Below, piece by piece: positions 26,358 to 34,331 of a DNA stretch of 45,205 nucleotides. Numbering within the stretch: position 1 is the stretch's first letter; the number at the start of each line of letters is the position of its first letter. Below the pieces are notes generated by a model. The model made no database searches. It was not told the DNA's origin and saw nothing but the letters and a program-made list of their open reading frames with translations. The stretch spans positions 1 through 45,205 of the forward strand of contig CALWQR010000006.1 of the NCBI GenBank assembly GCA_944383705.1, read 5' to 3'. A program made the position numbers and the translations under genes. The DNA is from an uncultured Clostridia bacterium (lineage in GTDB: Bacteria; Bacillota; Clostridia; Oscillospirales; CAG-272).

Positions 26358-29033
26358 ATGAAAACAAGCAAACGGTTCTGTCTCATTCTTCTGGCAATGG
26401 CAGTGCTTGCCGCCGCTCTCCCGCTGGGAGCCGTGGCGGCGGACGGCTCCCCGGCCGCGGTCTCTGCCGACCGGGAGGGGTGGATTCCGGTTTCCACGCC
26501 GGAGGAGTTCCTGGCCATGGAGTCCGGCAACGCCTATTATCTGACGCAGGACATCGACTTCGGCGGACGCACGGTCCAATATCTGGTGGAGAGCTTTGCC
26601 GGCGTACTAGACGGCTGCGGCTACGCGCTGAAAAACTTCTCGCTGGCGCCTTCCGCCAGCAGTGCCAGCGGAAGCATGGGGGTCTTCTCCCAAATTTGTG
26701 ACAGCAGCAACACAATCGTGAGCAATCTCATCATTGGCACCCCGGATGCGCCGATCCAGATGACAAACACCGCTTCCGGCGTTCGCTGTCAGGGCTTTCT
26801 TGCCGGAATGATGGTGAGACCCGCAAACGAATGGAGCACGAACTCCGGGGTGTTTGAAAACATCACCGTATACGGCCAATATGTCAATCAGAGCACGGGC
26901 AGATACGATGTGGGCGGCCTGATCGGTTCGGCGACCAGATTCATTATGACTGATTGCGCCTTTTACGGCAGCCTGACCGATGCGGAGGAAACCGCGGGTG
27001 AAAAGAACATCGGCGGGCTGGTCGGTTTGATCACCACACTCCAGTCGCTCCCGTCGGGAATGCACTACAGACAGAATGTTATGGAAGACTGCGCCAACCA
27101 CGCCGTTGTTTCGGCTGTGGGGAGCGGCAACCTCCGCGCCGGCGGGCTGGTGGGCTTCTCCGGTTCTTCGCTGAAGATGGAGGACTGCTCCAATATCGGC
27201 AGCGTCAGCACCGGCGGTTCCAGCACCGCGCAGTTTGCAGGCGGCATGGTGGGGCTGCGCTACGCCTCCGACCTGTACATCAAAGACTGCACCTCCACTG
27301 ACACCGTTACGGGAGCCAACTCCGGGCGGCTGCTCGGCGGAACGCAGAGTGCCGGCGACCGCTACCTGTACATTGTCGGCTGCGGGGAGGATGACACCGA
27401 GGTGACCGAGGTTTCCACACTGGCGGATCTGCAGGGCATGACCGCCGCGGGTGGGGTCTGGCGGCTGACAAACGACCTCGACCTGCAGGGGCAGAGCTTT
27501 GAAAACTTTGTCTTTTCGGGGGCCGACGGCTTCAGCGGTGTGTTCGACGGCAATGGCTATGCCGTTTACAACTTCACCGTCAGCGGCGGCGCCGGCAACG
27601 CCGGCTTCTTCAACTTCCTTGCCAAGAATTATGATACCCTTATCACCAATCTGAAGCTGGGCAAAAGCGAGGCTCCCGTTACGCTGACCACCGCGGCTGC
27701 GAACAGCACCGCGCCGAGCGTCGGCGTGCTGGCGGCCGAATGCAACAACAACGCCACTTACAGCACACTGATCGACAATGTGCAGATCTACGCGGAAGTC
27801 ACGCACACCGGCGGAAAAGCGAACATCGGGGGCTTTCTGGGTACCTCCCGCCGCTGCGCCATCCTGGGCAGCTCCTTTGCGGGCAGCATCAGCGGCAACC
27901 TCAGCGCGTTGGGCAACAACTGGCTCAACGTGGGCGGCTTTGTGGCCAATCTGAATGTCGACGCAACACAGTTCTACCGCTGTGTCAACTACGCGGACAT
28001 CTCCGTTTCCACCACCACGGGCAGCGACGTCCGCACCGCGGGCTTTGTGGCTTACTCCACCAAGAGGATTGAGTATGTGGACTGCGCCAACTTCGGCAAC
28101 ATCCGTTCCTCGGGCGGAAGCCGTCCGGCGGCAGCGGGCTTCCAGGTGCATAACGACGGCACCTCACTGGTTCTGTCATACGGCTGCACCAACTTCGGTG
28201 ACATTCAGTCCAGCCAGTATGCCTCTGGCTTCTTCTCCTGGGCGAAAAATCCCATTTTGATGGTGGATGCGGTCAACCTCGGCAATGTGAGCGGTGAGGC
28301 CGGCGCGGATGCCTTTTACAATGACGCCGCTGCCGACGACACCCGCACCGTGACCGGATTTTCCTGTACCGATGCCGAAAACGACCTGCAATTTGCGATG
28401 CTGACCGGCGCCTCGGTCCGCCTCAACACCCCCGCCGGCCTGCGCTTTGCCGCACAGATGAACACCCAGGGGCTGTATTATGAGCGGATGCAGCGCCACA
28501 CCGCCTTCTCTTACGGAATGCTCATTTCCCCCACGGCGTTTGTCACCGCGGCCGGCGGCTTTACCCGCGCGGCGCTGGATGCCTACGCGGAGGGGACGCT
28601 GGGCTACACCGGCGAGCAGCGCGCCTATGTGTCGGTGCCGACCGGGAGCGGCTCCTGGTTCGGCGGAACGCCGGGCAGCGTGGCGGGCTCGCTCGTCAAC
28701 ATCCGGGAGGAGCACTACGGCAGCAGCTTTTCGGGTGTCGGGTACATCGACCTGACCGTTGACGGCCGCACCGTGCGCACGGTGTACGCGGCCGACGCGC
28801 AGGCGCGGTGCGTCCGGGACGTGGCTACGGCCGCGCTGGAGGACCTGCTGTACCGCGACGCCGAGGGCAACCTGTACCGTGCCGACGGCAGCGCCTGGAC
28901 CGGCGCCGATGCGCAGGATTATAGGTACGTTGTGGAAAGCGGCCTGACGCTGGAGGGCGTGGCAGGCGAGGTCAGCAGCCTCAGCCCGTACACCGCCGAC
29001 CAGCGCGGGATTCTGCAAGACTTTGCGGATTGA
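26358..29033 (+). CDS. secreted beta-helix (GLUG-like repeat) protein
   Basis: 891 residues. A signal peptide (about 1-27, ending LGAVAA) precedes two similar halves. Each starts with a strand-rich unit (VSTPEEFLAMESGNAYYLTQ at about 35; VSTLADLQGMTAAGGVWRLT at about 350) followed by repeats with the GLUG-style cores GGLIGS, GGLVGL, GGLVGF, GGMVGL, GGFLGT, GGFVAN and AGFVAYS, each followed by DC-N-x-G phrases such as MEDCSNIGSVS and VDCANFGNI. This predicts a long right-handed beta-helix. A separate C-terminal domain (about 690-870) starts SVRLNTPAGLRFAAQM and appears in other clostridial secreted proteins (from memory). No LPXTG or SLH anchor is present. AAAAGGAGA precedes the ATG. Adhesion or glycan binding is an inference. 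Confidence 0.9.
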   Translation: MKTSKRFCLILLAMAVLAAALPLGAVAADGSPAAVSADREGWIPVSTPEEFLAMESGNAYYLTQDIDFGGRTVQYLVESFAGVLDGCGYALKNFSLAPSASSASGSMGVFSQICDSSNTIVSNLIIGTPDAPIQMTNTASGVRCQGFLAGMMVRPANEWSTNSGVFENITVYGQYVNQSTGRYDVGGLIGSATRFIMTDCAFYGSLTDAEETAGEKNIGGLVGLITTLQSLPSGMHYRQNVMEDCANHAVVSAVGSGNLRAGGLVGFSGSSLKMEDCSNIGSVSTGGSSTAQFAGGMVGLRYASDLYIKDCTSTDTVTGANSGRLLGGTQSAGDRYLYIVGCGEDDTEVTEVSTLADLQGMTAAGGVWRLTNDLDLQGQSFENFVFSGADGFSGVFDGNGYAVYNFTVSGGAGNAGFFNFLAKNYDTLITNLKLGKSEAPVTLTTAAANSTAPSVGVLAAECNNNATYSTLIDNVQIYAEVTHTGGKANIGGFLGTSRRCAILGSSFAGSISGNLSALGNNWLNVGGFVANLNVDATQFYRCVNYADISVSTTTGSDVRTAGFVAYSTKRIEYVDCANFGNIRSSGGSRPAAAGFQVHNDGTSLVLSYGCTNFGDIQSSQYASGFFSWAKNPILMVDAVNLGNVSGEAGADAFYNDAAADDTRTVTGFSCTDAENDLQFAMLTGASVRLNTPAGLRFAAQMNTQGLYYERMQRHTAFSYGMLISPTAFVTAAGGFTRAALDAYAEGTLGYTGEQRAYVSVPTGSGSWFGGTPGSVAGSLVNIREEHYGSSFSGVGYIDLTVDGRTVRTVYAADAQARCVRDVATAALEDLLYRDAEGNLYRADGSAWTGADAQDYRYVVESGLTLEGVAGEVSSLSPYTADQRGILQDFAD

Positions 29034-29046
29034 GGAGGAGAGAGTT

Positions 29047-29169
29047 ATGAAAACATACGAATCGCCCGTTCTGGTTCCGATTCCGGTGGCAGATACCGAT
29101 CTCGTCACCACCAGCGACCCCTTTGTGTCTGAGCCCGGCTACTGGGCGCCGGACCAGCTGAATCTGTAA
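29047..29169 (+). CDS. 40-residue peptide following the beta-helix gene
   Basis: A short frame of 40 residues with an excellent GAGGAGGAG (29033-29041) about 5-9 bp before the ATG. It starts 13 bp after the stop of the beta-helix gene, so it is very probably translated from the same mRNA. It begins MKTYESPVLVPIPV, continues DTDLVTTSDPF and ends in an acidic, Trp/Tyr-containing tail (EPGYWAPDQLNL). It has no signal peptide and no Cys. The pattern K-x-Y-E-x-P near the start with D-x-V/I-T-T-S in the middle recalls small unnamed proteins next to surface-protein genes in gut Clostridia (from memory, unchecked). Possibilities are a peptide precursor with leader and tail, or a small partner of the secreted protein. 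Confidence 0.75.
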   Translation: MKTYESPVLVPIPVADTDLVTTSDPFVSEPGYWAPDQLNL

Positions 29170-29178
29170 CCCGACCGG

Positions 29179-29220
29179 GCCGGCGGGGCGGATATGCCCC
29201 GCCGGCTTCCGGGTTCTTTT
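29179..29220 (+). terminator. terminator or attenuator after the 40-residue ORF
   Basis: A perfect 11-bp stem (29179-29189 with 29196-29206, arm GCCGGCGGGGC), 6-nt loop, then TTCCGGGTTCTTTT. The T-run is delayed and interrupted, so it may allow partial read-through to the following gene. Confidence 0.65.
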
Positions 29221-29237
29221 GGGAAAGGAGAACCGAA

Positions 29238-31349
29238 ATGAAATCAAGCAAATTCCGCACACCGGTGCTGCTGCTTCTGTGCCTGACCGTTCTGCTTGCC
29301 GCCTGCCGGAAGCAAGAGCCGGAGGAGCCGGCCCCGGAGCCGGCCGCGCCGGTCTCTCTTTCGGGCTACGGGCTGGTGCGCCCGCAGCTGACGTCGGACA
29401 GCGTCACCGCACGCGCGTCCGACCTTTACGAGGCCCTGCTGGACGTGGTGGGGGGCGATCCTTCGTTTTCCACCGACTTTCTCCCGGACGGGGAGCAGGC
29501 CGACCCGAACGCAAAGGAAATTCTGATCGGTCACACCAACCGGTCCGAAACCGCGCAGGTGCTCGCGCAGCTGCAGCCCGGCGAATATGCAGCCGCCCTG
29601 GTGGGCAGCAAGCTGGTGCTGGTGGGCTATACCGAGAGCTTTACCCCGATGGCGGTGGAATATTTCCTCTCGGCCTACCTCGGCGAGGGGGCGGACGGCA
29701 GCATTCCGGGCGATCTGTTTTACCGGGGGCAGGCCGACAGCGTCACGCTGGTCAGCGCCGGGGTGCCGCAGTATGCGCTGGTCCGCGCACAGTACGCAAC
29801 CGACACGGCAATGGACTGCCTGTACCGGATTGCCGATGCGCTGGAGGGGGCGGGCAGCGAGCCGGTCACCGTCCGGACCGACGCCTCGGCCGGGCAGAAC
29901 GCCTCCGAGCCCGAAATCCTGGTGGGGCACACCAGCTACGCGGCGTTTGACAGCCTGAAGGATTCCTGCCCGCCCGATACCTACGGCGTGTACTATGTGG
30001 AGGGCAAAATCATTCTGTTCGGCTGGACCGATGAAGACCTGATTCTGGCCACCGACCGGTTTCTGGACAGTCTGAAATACACCTCCTATACCGACGCGCA
30101 GGGGAAGGTCAGCCTCTGCTACCCGCGCGAGAATCTGGTGGAAAGCAATGATGCGGGCTATTATATGGACGTCCCGACCAGCGCCGGCGGCGATTATTAC
30201 GACGGGGTGTTCAACTGCTCGGACGGCGTGATGCAGCTGTGGTGGCAGAACGCAGACGAGAGCATTTTCGGGGCGTACGGGCAGGAGCTGGAGGCCATGG
30301 GCTACAGCGTGTGGCAGCAAAACGCCGGCAGCTCGGTGCTTGCCGCCACCTACCGGCGGGAGAGCACGCAGGTGCACATCTACTACCTCAAGCATCTCTC
30401 GGAGTTCCGGGTCAGCACACAGCAGGACGCGGTGTTCCCGGTGTTTCCGGAATCGTACGACAAGGTCTGTGAGGTCAGCGTGACCCAGCTCGGGCTGGAT
30501 TACACCGTTTCCGGGAGCGTTGGCGGCATGGGATATGTCATTCTGCTGGAGGACGGCAGTTTTGCCGTGATCGACGGGGGTTACGGCGGGAGCGACACGC
30601 AGATTCTGTGGGATACGCTGAACGCGCTGAAGCCTGCCGGCGTGGAGGAAATCGTCATCCGCGCCTGGTTCCTCACGCACGGGCACAACGACCACTACGG
30701 CACCCTGCGGGATTTTGTCAGCTCGTACTCGGATCAGGTGACGGTTTCGTATCTGATTGGCAACGACCCCTCCGATTTCCTGTACTCCCTGAGTGACCAG
30801 CCCAAGCGCTCCTTTTCCTTCGAGAGCGTCAACGGCAAGTTCGGCGGTTGCCGGTATGTCAAGGCGCACACCGGGCAGAGCTTTGCGCTGCCGGGAGTGA
30901 CCTTCAGCATCCTGTATACCCAGGAGGATACCAGCACCTCCGAGCCGTTTGAAAAATTCAACAGCATGAGCATGGTGTTTGACGCGGTGACCAACGGTGA
31001 GCGCTACATCTGGTTCGGGGATACCGAGCGCGAGGGGGCCATGCGCATCAAATCGATGTACTATGAAGACCTCAAGTGCGACGTGATGCAGATCGCCCAC
31101 CACGGCGTCAACGGCGGCTCGGCCGACCTGTATCGGCTGTGCAGCCCGTCCGTGGCCTTCTGGCCGGCGTCGCGCGAGCTTTGCGACTCCTATGCCGCGC
31201 TGGAGCAGAACCGCTATCTGACCGATACCTGCGAGCGGGTGATTTATGCCTATGCGGGCACACAGACCATCTCCTACGCCGAGACGCCGGATTTTGGCGA
31301 GTTGGAGGGAGCCGTGCAGCCGGACGACCCGTACAGCAAATTTTACTGA
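29238..31349 (+). CDS. lipoprotein with C-terminal metallo-beta-lactamase-fold domain
   Basis: 703 residues. The lipobox LLAAC places Cys23 as the lipid anchor, followed by a Glu/Pro-rich linker. Residues about 40-300 contain two related modules, marked by KEILIGHTNRSET (about 95) and PEILVGHTSYAAF (about 225), each followed by a strand-turn-strand. The MBL domain (about 405-690) has the metal motif HGHNDH (481-486), a further Asp in WFGDTERE and His-His in MQIAHHGVNGG, like the hydrolase domain of ComEC/Rec2. Such domains hydrolyse phosphodiesters or lactones; the substrate here is unknown. AAAGGAG lies 7 bp before the ATG. Confidence 0.88.
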   Translation: MKSSKFRTPVLLLLCLTVLLAACRKQEPEEPAPEPAAPVSLSGYGLVRPQLTSDSVTARASDLYEALLDVVGGDPSFSTDFLPDGEQADPNAKEILIGHTNRSETAQVLAQLQPGEYAAALVGSKLVLVGYTESFTPMAVEYFLSAYLGEGADGSIPGDLFYRGQADSVTLVSAGVPQYALVRAQYATDTAMDCLYRIADALEGAGSEPVTVRTDASAGQNASEPEILVGHTSYAAFDSLKDSCPPDTYGVYYVEGKIILFGWTDEDLILATDRFLDSLKYTSYTDAQGKVSLCYPRENLVESNDAGYYMDVPTSAGGDYYDGVFNCSDGVMQLWWQNADESIFGAYGQELEAMGYSVWQQNAGSSVLAATYRRESTQVHIYYLKHLSEFRVSTQQDAVFPVFPESYDKVCEVSVTQLGLDYTVSGSVGGMGYVILLEDGSFAVIDGGYGGSDTQILWDTLNALKPAGVEEIVIRAWFLTHGHNDHYGTLRDFVSSYSDQVTVSYLIGNDPSDFLYSLSDQPKRSFSFESVNGKFGGCRYVKAHTGQSFALPGVTFSILYTQEDTSTSEPFEKFNSMSMVFDAVTNGERYIWFGDTEREGAMRIKSMYYEDLKCDVMQIAHHGVNGGSADLYRLCSPSVAFWPASRELCDSYAALEQNRYLTDTCERVIYAYAGTQTISYAETPDFGELEGAVQPDDPYSKFY

Positions 31350-31352
31350 CGA

Positions 31353-32540
31353 ATGGACGGAATGATGGAAAACTGGATGGAAGAGCTCCGTACAACGGAG
31401 GAGGCCGTGGCCCGGCGGCGCCGGGCAGACGGCCTGACGGATTGCGGGGACGGCGTGTATCTGCGGACGTTCCCGGACGTAAGCCCGGACGCGTGCGAGG
31501 CGTTTGCGCGGACGCTTTCCGCGCCCGCGCCGGCCGGCGCATTTTGGGAAAGGGAGGTTTGCGGCAACCGGTTTTTCTGCCTGGAGCGGGAGAGCGGGTA
31601 CCGGTACGCCGTCTATCTCCCCTGCCGGCGGCAGCTACGCCTGCTCTGTGCGGCGGAGGGCAGGCCGGTTCCGGCACAGCTCGGCGAGCGCCCGGCATAT
31701 GCGGGCCGGCAGCGGCTGACGCAGGTCAGCCCGGACGCCGCGGCGCAGAATTTCGGCATGTGCTATGTGCTCTCGCTCGGGGAAGGGCATTTCCTGCTGT
31801 ACGACGGACTGGGCAGCGCCGGGCAGGATGACGAAAAGCTCTGGCAGGTGCTGCTGGAGGATACCCCGGACGGACAGAAGCCGGTGATTGACGCCTGGAT
31901 TCTCACGCACCCGCACTACGACCACATCGCCGGTGTGCACAAGTTTGCGCTGCGCTACACCGGGCAGGTGCGGGTGCGCAACCTGGTCATGAACATGGCC
32001 GAGCCGCGCAGCTTCCCGGTGCGGCTGTGGCGGGAGGTGGCGGACTGCTATGCCGTCTGGCTGCCCGGCATCTGCCGCGCGTTTCCGGATGCGGCGGTGT
32101 GGAAGGTACATACCGGTCAGCGCTTCGCCGTGGGACCGGCCGAGGTCGAGGTGCTGCTCACGCAGGAGGAATGGTCCCCTGCGGAGATGATTGTCAACGA
32201 CACCTCGCTGGTCACGCGCGTGACGGTCAACGGCAGGGGCATCCTGTTCCCGGCGGATATTTCCGGTGAGGTCGGCTGCCGGCTGCTGCACGATATGTAC
32301 GGCGGGTATCTGCGCAGCGAATTTTACCAGATTGCGCATCACGCATGGGATACCGAGGCGCTGCTGTTCTATGCCGATGTCGACCCGCAGACGCTGCTCT
32401 GGCCGCTGCGCCAGAAGGACTGGGACCCTGCCAACCGGATGTGGACCTTCCCGGCCACCCGGGTGATGAAGCGCGAAATGGAGGAGAACCGGCGCCGCTT
32501 TCTGATTGCCGGGGATGCGAATGTGACGGTGGAACTCTGA
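31353..32540 (+). CDS. cytosolic metallo-beta-lactamase-fold protein
   Basis: 395 residues, no signal peptide. The metal site HPHYDH is at 186-191, with FPADISGE and IAHHAWD later, matching the order in its upstream neighbour, so the two share a common domain. The first 130 residues are a separate, Arg- and Ala-rich region. The start is uncertain: the first ATG (31353) lies 4 bp after the preceding stop without a clear ribosome binding site, and Mets at 31362 and 31365 are alternatives; coupling to the upstream gene is likely. A soluble partner doing the same chemistry inside the cell as the lipoprotein does outside is a possible reading. Confidence 0.85.
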   Translation: MDGMMENWMEELRTTEEAVARRRRADGLTDCGDGVYLRTFPDVSPDACEAFARTLSAPAPAGAFWEREVCGNRFFCLERESGYRYAVYLPCRRQLRLLCAAEGRPVPAQLGERPAYAGRQRLTQVSPDAAAQNFGMCYVLSLGEGHFLLYDGLGSAGQDDEKLWQVLLEDTPDGQKPVIDAWILTHPHYDHIAGVHKFALRYTGQVRVRNLVMNMAEPRSFPVRLWREVADCYAVWLPGICRAFPDAAVWKVHTGQRFAVGPAEVEVLLTQEEWSPAEMIVNDTSLVTRVTVNGRGILFPADISGEVGCRLLHDMYGGYLRSEFYQIAHHAWDTEALLFYADVDPQTLLWPLRQKDWDPANRMWTFPATRVMKREMEENRRRFLIAGDANVTVEL

Positions 32541-32568
32541 GCGTTTTACCCGGATTTTCCCGCTTCTC

Positions 32569-32597
32569 TTGCAAAATCCGTCGGAATGTGGTATAAT
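32569..32597 (+). promoter_or_regulatory. promoter of the Nudix gene
   Basis: TTGCAA (32569-32574), 17-bp spacer, TATAAT (32592-32597). It separates the surface-protein cluster from the next unit. Confidence 0.9.
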
Positions 32598-32629
32598 AGA
32601 GCCGGAAGAAAAACCACGGGAGGTGCAGG

Positions 32630-33280
32630 ATGAAGCAAACGCTGGAGGTGGTGGCAGCCCTGCTGCGGCGGGGCGATGACGGGCGGCAGATGCTGATTTG
32701 CCGGCGGCCGGCGAACAAGGCGCGCGGGCTGCTCTGGGAGTTTGCAGGAGGCAAGGTGGAGCCGGGGGAGAGCCCGGAGCAGGCGCTGGTGCGGGAGTGC
32801 GGCGAGGAGCTGGGGGCGGAGGTGCGGCCCTGCGGGCTGTTTGCCGAGGTCCGGCACGAATACCCGGACGTTGCCGTGCACCTGATGCTCTACCGCGCGG
32901 AGCTGGCCGGCGGGGAGCCGCGCCCGCTGGAGCACCGGGAGCTGCGCTGGATTACCCCGGACGACATCCCGCAGTATCGGTTTTGCCCGGCGGATGCCGA
33001 GCTGCTGCGCCGCATCCGTATGGAGGACGCCGCCGCGCGCATTCCCTGTGGCCTGTGGCGGCATTTCCGGGGCGGAGAATATGAGGTGCTGGGGGTGGCC
33101 TGCCATTCCGAGACCTGCGAGCCGATGGTGGTTTACCGCGCCCGGTACGGCGCCCGCGAGCTGTGGGTCCGCCCGGCCGGGATGTGGAACGAGACCGTGG
33201 AGCAGGCCGGCGTCCGCGTGCCGCGCTTCGCGTTTGTCGGGACGCCGGCCGGGGAACCGGAGGAGGCGCGGAATGCCTGA
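32630..33280 (+). CDS. Nudix hydrolase fused to DUF1653
   Basis: 216 residues. Residues 1-130 form a MutT-like Nudix domain with the complete box from Gly41 to Gly62 (G41, E47, R55-E56, E59-E60), which hydrolyses nucleoside diphosphates linked to another group, possibly oxidised dNTPs. Residues 138-216 are a DUF1653 domain (IPCGLWRHFRGGEYEVLG, then ELWVRPAGMWNETVE), normally a free-standing protein of about 70 residues. GGGAGGTG lies about 4 bp before the ATG. It overlaps the next gene, an AlkD-like protein, by 8 bp, suggesting a common role in nucleotide or DNA maintenance. Confidence 0.92.
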   Translation: MKQTLEVVAALLRRGDDGRQMLICRRPANKARGLLWEFAGGKVEPGESPEQALVRECGEELGAEVRPCGLFAEVRHEYPDVAVHLMLYRAELAGGEPRPLEHRELRWITPDDIPQYRFCPADAELLRRIRMEDAAARIPCGLWRHFRGGEYEVLGVACHSETCEPMVVYRARYGARELWVRPAGMWNETVEQAGVRVPRFAFVGTPAGEPEEARNA

Positions 33281-33962
33281 GACCACAGAGACTGCCGTGC
33301 GCGCGGCGCTGTTTGCCATGCAGGACCCCGCCTACCGCACATTTCAGAGCGGGCTGATCCCCACGTTGCCCCGGGAGCGCATCATCGGGGTGCGTATGCC
33401 GGCCCTGCGGCGCTATGCGGCCGCCTTTTCGCGCACGCCGCAGGCTGCGGAGTTTTTGCGTCTGCTGCCGCATTCCTTTTATGAGGAAAACAATCTGCAC
33501 GCCCTGCTGCTGGAGCGCATACCGGATTTTGACCGGGCCGTGGCCGGGACCGACGCTTTTTTGTCCTTTGTGGACAACTGGGCCACCTGCGACCTGCTTG
33601 CCCCCCGCGCGTTTGCCGGGGCTCCAGCCGGGTTGCTGCCCCAGGTGCGGCGCTGGCTGGCCTCGGGGCAGACCTACACGGTGCGCTTTGGCATCGGTGT
33701 GCTGATGCGGCATTATCTGGGGGAGCGGTTTTCCCCGGAATACCCGGCTGCGGTGGCGCGCCTGTGCGGGGAGGAGTACTATGTGAATATGATGATTGCC
33801 TGGTATTTCGCCACCGCGCTGGCCTTTCAGTATCGGGCGGTGCTGCCGTATCTGACCGACCGCCGGCTCCCGACCTGGGTGCACCGGATGACCATCCGGA
33901 AGGCCGTGGAGAGCCGCCGCCTCACCCCCGGGCAAAAGGCCGAGCTGCGCGCCTGCCGCTGA
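33273..33962 (+). CDS. DNA alkylation repair enzyme (AlkD/HEAT-like)
   Basis: 229 residues from the ATG at 33273, which has GGAGGAGG 5 bp before it; a longer open frame reaches back into the Nudix gene and is not used. The protein is all-helical with the AlkD signatures IIGVRMPALRRYAAAF, HSFYEENNLHALLLERIPD, FVDNWATCDLLAP, RFGIGVLMRHYLGE and EEYYVNMMIAWYFATALAFQY. AlkD proteins remove bulky or cationic alkyl adducts at the 3 and 7 positions of purines. The conserved Trp-Ala-Thr-x-Asp segment, containing the catalytic Asp, is present. It overlaps the Nudix gene by 8 bp. Confidence 0.93.
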   Translation: MPETTETAVRAALFAMQDPAYRTFQSGLIPTLPRERIIGVRMPALRRYAAAFSRTPQAAEFLRLLPHSFYEENNLHALLLERIPDFDRAVAGTDAFLSFVDNWATCDLLAPRAFAGAPAGLLPQVRRWLASGQTYTVRFGIGVLMRHYLGERFSPEYPAAVARLCGEEYYVNMMIAWYFATALAFQYRAVLPYLTDRRLPTWVHRMTIRKAVESRRLTPGQKAELRACR

Positions 33963-33998
33963 CGTCAAAAAAATTCCGCAAAAGACATGAAATTCACA

Positions 33999-34025
33999 AA
34001 AAGCCCTTGCAAAACAGGGGCTTTT
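33999..34025 (+). terminator. terminator after the alkD-like gene, overlapping the next promoter
   Basis: AAAAGCCC (33999-34006) pairs with GGGCTTTT (34018-34025), 11-nt loop, followed by CCTTTAT. The loop contains the -35 (TTGCAA) of the ireB promoter. Confidence 0.55.
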
Positions 34026-34035
34026 CCTTTATAAT
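34007..34035 (+). promoter_or_regulatory. promoter of ireB-ribF
   Basis: TTGCAA (34007-34012), 17-bp spacer, TATAAT (34030-34035). The leader is about 67 nt and ends with GGGAG about 8 bp before the ATG. Confidence 0.9.
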
Positions 34036-34109
34036 AAGAGTATCAACGAATATGAGCGTCAAGGCCGGCTTGCGCCGGCAGACCGGCAGAACAGGATGGG
34101 AGCAAAAGC

Positions 34110-34328
34110 ATGGAACCCAAAAAACTTTCCAACAAAGAAACGCTGCGGGAGGTCTATCAGCTCCTGTGCGAAAAAGGATACAACCCCATCGGGCAGATTG
34201 TGGGATATCTGCTCTCGGAGGATCCCACCTATATCACCAATTACGGCAACGCCCGCTCCCTCATCCGCCGCATCGACCGGGATGAGCTGATGGGCGAGCT
34301 GGTGCGCTGCTATCTGGAGCTGGACTGA
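34110..34328 (+). CDS. ireB: IreB/UPF0297 (DUF965) family regulatory phosphoprotein
   Basis: 72 residues. The family core is complete: [40 protein letters not shown] and [16 protein letters not shown]. In enterococci IreB is phosphorylated by the Ser/Thr kinase IreK and affects cephalosporin resistance. Here the N-terminus is about 15 residues shorter than typical 85-90-residue members and lacks the Thr-rich start that carries the phosphorylation sites; the reading frame has no alternative start between the promoter and 34110. It lies 3 bp before ribF. Confidence 0.93.
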   Translation: MEPKKLSNKETLREVYQLLCEKGYNPIGQIVGYLLSEDPTYITNYGNARSLIRRIDRDELMGELVRCYLELD

Positions 34329-34331
34329 GGC

